In this document: positions 6,898 through 10,604 of the stretch, one piece after another
Layout: every line of letters begins with the position of its first letter
Position numbering within the stretch: position 1 is the stretch's first letter
Source: an uncultured Spirochaetales bacterium
Lineage (GTDB): Bacteria > Spirochaetota > Spirochaetia > Sphaerochaetales > Sphaerochaetaceae
Direction of reading: 5' to 3'
Assembly: GCA_934276695.1 (NCBI GenBank)
Contig: CAKQTF010000020.1
Location: 1-10,604 of the forward strand
DNA length: 10,604 bases
Notes under the pieces: generated by a model
Seen by the model: only the letters and a program-made list of their open reading frames with translations
The model's database searches: none
Told to the model about the DNA's origin: nothing
Translations under genes and position numbers: made by a program

Positions 6898-8036
6898 GCA
6901 ATCTGAATGTTTATCTTCCGCCATTCTCTCCGGATTATTCAGGAGCTGCATCTGCGCTTTATGAGCTTGGCGGGATGATCGTGCTTCATGATGCATCAGG
7001 GTGCACTGGAAATGTCCTTGGATATGATGAGCCTAGATGGGAGAATGCTGCATCCTCAAGGGCTCTTGTATTCTGCTCTGCTTACAGGCATATGGAGGCA
7101 GTACTGGGGCAGGATGATAAGGTGATAGCGAGGATCATAGATGCGGCAGAGAGCCTTAAGCCGGAGTTCATTGCAGTAGTCGGATCTCCTGTGCCTATGC
7201 TTGTAGGGACTGACTATGTGGGGCTTGCGAAGGAGATTGAGGCGGAATGCGGTATTGCATCTTTCGGCTTTGACACTAAAGGACTGGATTTCTATGACTC
7301 CGGATATGCGCTTGCAACAACTGCATTGCTCAGGCGATATGCAGAGAGAGGCCTGCATAGGATCCCGCGCAGAGTGAATCTGCTTGGCCTTACTCCGATT
7401 GATTTCGGCAATAATGGCAATGCTGAGGCAATCAGGGACTTCATAGAGAGCAATGGGTGGAAAGTCGGATGCTCTTTCTCAATGGGATTCTCCATTGATG
7501 ATATAAGAAGAGCTGGAGAGGCAGAGCTTAATATTGCGCTCTCCGAAGGCGGTGCTGAATGCGCAGAATTCATGAAGCGCTGCTATGGAATACCATACAT
7601 AGCAGGAGTGCCTATTGGGCGCGGAGAGGCATTTCTTTCACTTCTCAGAGGCGATGTACCTCAGCCGTCCTCCTCCCATATTGCAGCAAAGCGTGCACTG
7701 ATAATAGGTGAGCAGGTCATGTCATCTTCAATCAGGTATGAGCTTGCTGCACGCGGGATGGATTCTGATGCTGCAATCCCCTTCTCGCACAGGAAAGAGC
7801 TGCTTTCGGTTGATGATTATCCATTTGTGCAGGAGCATGATCTTGCGTCGATCATGAACAGCGGAAAGTATTCAGATGTGATAGGCGATCCGCTTTTCAG
7901 GCAGCTCCTTAATCGTGATGATGTGAGATTCCATGAGATGGCGCATGTAGGGGTTTCCAGCAAATTCCACTGGAATGAGGTCAGGAATGTGCTAGGCAGC
8001 AGCATGGAGGACTTCATTGAAGGCATTCTCCAGTAG
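6894..8036 (+). CDS. NifK-like subunit of a nitrogenase-like oxidoreductase
   Basis: At 380 residues this is the second component 1 family subunit, far shorter than NifK (about 520). The N-terminus holds HDASGCTGN with Cys37, followed by GYDEPRW (43-49), FCSAYRHMEAVLGQDDKV (60-77) and VVGSPVPMLVGTD (about 96-108). Cys37 lies at the position of the single cluster ligand that BchB (Asp36) or BchZ contributes. Where NifK has its third P-cluster Cys, this protein has Ser/Pro (GSPVPML), so a P-cluster is not expected. Asn40-Val-Leu-Gly, Asp45 and Trp49 form a conserved-looking pocket near the cluster. The C-terminal half is a Rossmann-type domain with a GAECAEFMKRCYGIPYIAG segment. The start is fixed by the ATGA overlap with the D-like gene. 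A hairpin with a T-run overlaps the last codons. It would form the (DK)2 catalytic complex, whose substrate is unknown. Confidence 0.87.
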   Translation: MSNLNVYLPPFSPDYSGAASALYELGGMIVLHDASGCTGNVLGYDEPRWENAASSRALVFCSAYRHMEAVLGQDDKVIARIIDAAESLKPEFIAVVGSPVPMLVGTDYVGLAKEIEAECGIASFGFDTKGLDFYDSGYALATTALLRRYAERGLHRIPRRVNLLGLTPIDFGNNGNAEAIRDFIESNGWKVGCSFSMGFSIDDIRRAGEAELNIALSEGGAECAEFMKRCYGIPYIAGVPIGRGEAFLSLLRGDVPQPSSSHIAAKRALIIGEQVMSSSIRYELAARGMDSDAAIPFSHRKELLSVDDYPFVQEHDLASIMNSGKYSDVIGDPLFRQLLNRDDVRFHEMAHVGVSSKFHWNEVRNVLGSSMEDFIEGILQ

Positions 8037-8065
8037 TCTGCTGAGATTTTCCTGCCTTCTTTTTT
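8019..8065 (+). terminator. Candidate terminator/attenuator after the NifK-like gene
   Basis: GAAGGCA (8019-8025) and TGCCTTC (8053-8059) form a perfect 7-bp outer stem followed at once by six T (8060-8065). An inner helix can form between TCTCCAG (8027-8033) and CTGAGA (8041-8046) with one bulge. The structure includes the stop codon of the NifK-like gene. It should end or reduce transcription before the dehydratase genes, whose ATG is only 16 nt further on. The 27-nt internal loop makes it less certain than a compact hairpin. Confidence 0.5.
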
Positions 8066-8081
8066 ATGGTATCTTTCATGT

Positions 8082-9320
8082 ATGGACTTCGCGGGGCTTT
8101 TCAGATCTTATGTCAGGGATAAGGCAGAGCATGGGAATGCATGGCCATCTGCTTCCCTTGGTCTGAAGCTGTTTGCCTTGAAGTGCCGCCTGCTTCCGGA
8201 TAAGTCTATTGCCCGTGGCTATCAGAAGCTTGAGTCCATAATGATGGATCATACAGTCTCAGCGCTTACAGGAAAGCGCTATGCACTTACTTCAGTATTC
8301 GCTCCGCATGAGATCCTGCTTTCAAGCGGGATCCTGAGCCTCTCATCAGAAGCCCTCTCATGCATGCTATCATATGGCTATGGGCTTGAGGATGCATTCA
8401 TTGACAGGACAGAGAGCCTCGGGATAGCACCATCACTATGCTCATATCACAAGGCATTCATAGGCGCATCTGATCTGATTCCGCCTCCATGCCTTATTGT
8501 GTCATCTTCACTTGCATGTGATGGCAACCTCTGCTCATTCAGATACCTCTCAGAGACTGAAGGGCTTCCATTCAGCTTCATTGATGTGCCATATGGAAAG
8601 GATGCGGATTCAATAGCGTACCTGGCAGGACAGCTTGAAGAGCTTGCGTATTCGCTTCCATCGTTCAGCCTTGATGCGCTTCGGAAGACCATTGAGATAG
8701 AGAATGCGACAAGAGAGGAGCTTATCAGATTCTATCAGCTTGCAGCTGCCAGATATTACCCTGGAAAGCTCATGGATCAGATGTATGGAGTCATGGCATT
8801 CCATTCTCTTCTTGGTACGGAGGAGCTGCTTGACTGGATACGATCTCTATGCAGTGATCTGGAAGATGCACCGGAGCTCACAGGAAAGCGCATACTCTGG
8901 TCTCATGTGATCCCATTCTATTCAGAGCCATTAAGGAGGCTTTTTGACTCGTCTGAGCGCTACCAGGTGCTTGCATCGGATATGCTTCTTGATTCTTTCA
9001 CTGCACTTGATTCTGATCGTCCTTTCTGGTCTCTTGCTGAGAAGATGGTCTGCCATGCATTCTCTGGTCCATATAATGATAAGCTGTCGCATCTTGATAG
9101 GATTCTGGAGCTCTATCCTGCAGATGGGATCATTGCATTCAGCCAGTGGGGATGCAGGCAGGCAAGCGGTGGCCTGCCGCTTCTTAAGGAGCATTTCAGG
9201 AAGAAGGGCATTCCTGTCCTGATCCTTGATGGCGATGCAGTTGATAGGAGAAACAGTCAGGATGGTCAGATCGGGACCCGCACAGAGGCATTCCTGGAGC
9301 TTCTGGAGGGTATGGCATGA
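8082..9320 (+). CDS. 2-hydroxyacyl-CoA dehydratase family subunit (HgdB/double-cubane type)
   Basis: This 412-residue member of the HgdB/FldB/BcrB family (2-hydroxyglutaryl-CoA dehydratase D-component) carries an Fe-S cluster reduced by an ATP-driven activator. Recognisable blocks are FAPHEILLSSGI (73-84), Cys120 (CSYHKAF), Cys146 (SSSLACDGN), DVPYG (168-172), Cys358 in FSQWGCRQASGG, and the terminal block ILDGDAVDRR followed by GQIGTRTEAFLELL. The three Cys are at the expected cluster-ligand positions. The same fold hosts true dehydratases, benzoyl-CoA reductase subunits and the double-cubane protein that reduces small molecules such as acetylene; sequence alone does not decide between them. 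No CoA transferase or acyl-CoA dehydrogenase is nearby. The ATG at 8082 lacks a Shine-Dalgarno sequence and follows a probable terminator closely, so low or regulated translation is likely. The stop overlaps the next gene (ATGA). Confidence 0.85.
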   Translation: MDFAGLFRSYVRDKAEHGNAWPSASLGLKLFALKCRLLPDKSIARGYQKLESIMMDHTVSALTGKRYALTSVFAPHEILLSSGILSLSSEALSCMLSYGYGLEDAFIDRTESLGIAPSLCSYHKAFIGASDLIPPPCLIVSSSLACDGNLCSFRYLSETEGLPFSFIDVPYGKDADSIAYLAGQLEELAYSLPSFSLDALRKTIEIENATREELIRFYQLAAARYYPGKLMDQMYGVMAFHSLLGTEELLDWIRSLCSDLEDAPELTGKRILWSHVIPFYSEPLRRLFDSSERYQVLASDMLLDSFTALDSDRPFWSLAEKMVCHAFSGPYNDKLSHLDRILELYPADGIIAFSQWGCRQASGGLPLLKEHFRKKGIPVLILDGDAVDRRNSQDGQIGTRTEAFLELLEGMA

Positions 9321-10604
9321 TCGGGTATCTATGTAAATATGCTCCTGTTGAGATCTTTGAGGCCTTCGGTGAGGAATGCGTGCCGATATGCCCGGAATGC
9401 GGAAAAAGCAGCGTGTGTCCTGAGGTGCATCCGAATATGTGCTCATTCATAAGGGCTGTGTTCAGTTCAGTTAAGGATGGAAGCTATGATGGGATTGTGC
9501 TCACATCATGCTGTGACAGCACAAGAAGGCTCTATGATATCCTTGCTGCAGGGTTCCCAGATAAGTTCATCTATATGCTGGACCTTCCAAGGAGGAAGGA
9601 CAGAAGCGCTGTGATGGCATATAGGAACCGCATTGCTGATATGATAAGCTCATACAGGGAGCATTCAGGTCTCAGTTTCAGGGAAGAGGCGATAAGGAGC
9701 TGCAGAGCATGCAGCCATGATCCGCTTCCTTCATTCTCTGAGGGCAGGCTGAATGTCGTCCTGATGGGTGCAAGGATGAATCCTCAGATAAGGGATATCC
9801 TTCTAAGGCATGATGTGAATATAGCTGCCGATATGTCATGCACAGGGATTGCAAGGAGCATAAAAGCAGATGGTGATGATCTTCTTCTCTCTTATTCTGA
9901 ATCGCTTCTAAGCCAGTATCCATGCATGCGTATGGCTGAGTGCGGAAGACGTTTCCAGAGTGAGCTTATGAGAGCTGATGGCATAATATACCACTCAGTG
10001 CAGTTCTGCGATATGTACTCCTTCGAGTATTCGATGCTCTCATCCCATAGCAATATCCCGCTGCTGCTGATTAATACGGACTATGGAGCCTTACCCGGCG
10101 GACAGCTTCAGACAAGGGCTGAGGCATTTATCGAGGAGATATCAGGAGGTGAGAGGATGGAAGCTGTAAATGAAGGCCGGTATGTTATCGGAATCGACAG
10201 CGGGTCCACAAGCACAAATGGCATTCTCATGGATCTTGATGGGAATATCATATCAAGCGCTGTGATGCCGACAGGAGCCAGGGCATCAGAAAGCTCAGAG
10301 AAGGTCTATTCCATGCTTCTCTCTGGCAATGGCATAGCACCTGGCGATATCGCAGCTTCTGTTGCAACAGGTTACGGAAGGTCATCGCTTTCATTCGCAT
10401 CATCTGCTGTCACTGAGATTAGCTGCCATGCAAAAGGCGCTCATTACATAGATCCTTCAGTCCGTACACTGCTTGATATTGGAGGACAGGACAGCAAGGC
10501 AATCAGGATAGGCGGAAATGGCGAAGTGCTTGATTTTGCAATGAATGACAAATGCGCTGCAGGTACAGGCCGGTTCCTTGAATCCATCGCCAGGACTCTT
10601 GGGC
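9317..10604 (+). CDS. Dehydratase-subunit domain joined in frame to a BadF/HgdC-type activator ATPase (partial, runs off the window)
   Basis: One frame stays open from 9317 to the window edge (429 codons, no stop). Residues 1-280 are a compact 2-hydroxyacyl-CoA dehydratase-type domain: YLCKYAPVEIFEAFG (4-18), Cys42 (HPNMCSF), Cys65/Cys66 (TSCCDSTRRLYDIL), Cys231 (QFCDMYSFEYSML) and the closing QTRAEAFIEE. From about residue 289 comes an ASKHA-fold activator: GIDSGSTSTN (phosphate loop), ATGYGR, TEISCHAKGA, DIGGQDSKAI, and NDKCAAGTGRF with Cys413, one ligand of the inter-subunit [4Fe-4S] cluster. The second activator Cys would lie beyond the edge. The start overlaps the preceding stop (ATGA) with GGAGGG 6 nt upstream. 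At the domain junction a strong internal ribosome site precedes Met281, so a separate activator may also be made. The dehydratase domain is shorter than HgdA/BcrC (about 380-480 residues). Confidence 0.85.
   Translation, partial: MIGYLCKYAPVEIFEAFGEECVPICPECGKSSVCPEVHPNMCSFIRAVFSSVKDGSYDGIVLTSCCDSTRRLYDILAAGFPDKFIYMLDLPRRKDRSAVMAYRNRIADMISSYREHSGLSFREEAIRSCRACSHDPLPSFSEGRLNVVLMGARMNPQIRDILLRHDVNIAADMSCTGIARSIKADGDDLLLSYSESLLSQYPCMRMAECGRRFQSELMRADGIIYHSVQFCDMYSFEYSMLSSHSNIPLLLINTDYGALPGGQLQTRAEAFIEEISGGERMEAVNEGRYVIGIDSGSTSTNGILMDLDGNIISSAVMPTGARASESSEKVYSMLLSGNGIAPGDIAASVATGYGRSSLSFASSAVTEISCHAKGAHYIDPSVRTLLDIGGQDSKAIRIGGNGEVLDFAMNDKCAAGTGRFLESIARTLG
10144..10159 (+). promoter_or_regulatory. 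Internal Shine-Dalgarno and ATG at the domain junction
   Basis: AGGAGGTGA (10144-10152) is a near-perfect ribosome site, 7 nt from an in-frame ATG at 10157 (Met281). The activator domain begins eight residues later (Tyr289). This is the best ribosome site in the window, and it lies inside an open frame exactly where a stand-alone activator gene would start. It suggests either a second translation product or a former gene boundary whose stop codon was lost. Confidence 0.65.

Noticed and set aside
4847..8036. True nitrogenase (nifHDK)
   Set aside because: The D- and K-like subunits are short (424 and 380 residues), lack recognisable FeMo-cofactor ligand contexts and the full set of P-cluster Cys, and no nifB/E/N genes are present.
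4847..8036. Specific assignment as BchLNB, CfbCD or methylthio-alkane reductase
   Set aside because: The Cys arrangement fits the general DPOR-like class, but there are no chlorophyll, F430 or marB-type partner genes in the window, so naming one would be guesswork.
8931..9923. Minus-strand open frames at 8931-9446 and 9678-9923
   Set aside because: They are antisense to the dehydratase genes, which carry clear family motifs. They show no domain and no start signals.
8082..10604. Benzoyl-CoA reductase or amino-acid fermentation dehydratase operon
   Set aside because: No CoA transferase, acyl-CoA dehydrogenase, electron-transfer flavoprotein or ring-cleavage genes are visible, and the surroundings are nitrogenase-like genes. 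The family match alone does not support this pathway.

Overview
The window is bacterial accessory DNA from an apparently anaerobic diderm, most plausibly a spirochaete of the Sphaerochaeta/Treponema kind. That guess rests on two things: the mature N-terminus of the solute-binding protein (a plain signal peptide followed by QGAKEAAE, a style common in spirochaetal binding proteins) and the predicted beta-barrel protein at the left end. It is inference from style, with no marker gene to confirm it. AGG is the favoured arginine codon throughout and base composition looks even, so no part of the window stands out as foreign.

Layout. Positions 1-64 hold the tail and intrinsic terminator of an upstream transcript. 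A signal-peptide-bearing, probably outer-membrane beta-barrel protein follows (193-1665, +). It converges on a minus-strand operon and shares a two-way hairpin terminator with it at 1665-1694. The minus-strand operon (4695 down to 1701) encodes a complete FecCD/BtuCD-type ABC importer in the order permease, ATPase, periplasmic binding protein. Divergent from it, starting at 4847, is a plus-strand series: a NifH-like Fe protein, a NifD-like subunit, a NifK-like subunit, a candidate terminator/attenuator, a 2-hydroxyacyl-CoA dehydratase (HgdB/double-cubane type) subunit, and then a gene running off the right edge. That last gene joins a second dehydratase-type domain in frame to a BadF/HgdC-type activator ATPase.

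The 151-bp divergent intergenic region (4696-4846) is the regulatory centre. It contains three copies of the dyad GTTAG-N6-CTAAC. Two sit at the predicted transcription starts of the two divergent promoters, and one lies between the promoters. A single regulator therefore probably controls the importer and the nitrogenase-like operon together.

How the parts may work together (inference). The importer brings in a metal chelate, tetrapyrrole or similar small molecule. The NifH/D/K-like complex carries out an ATP-driven low-potential reduction. Its Cys pattern fits one interface [4Fe-4S] cluster (three Cys on the D-like subunit, one on the K-like), as in dark protochlorophyllide reductase and its relatives, and not a P-cluster plus FeMo-cofactor. 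The dehydratase/activator pair is a second, unrelated ATP-driven one-electron reductase system. Finding both ATP-coupled reductase families next to each other, beside an importer under a common operator, is the most interesting point here. Substrate and product cannot be read from the sequence.
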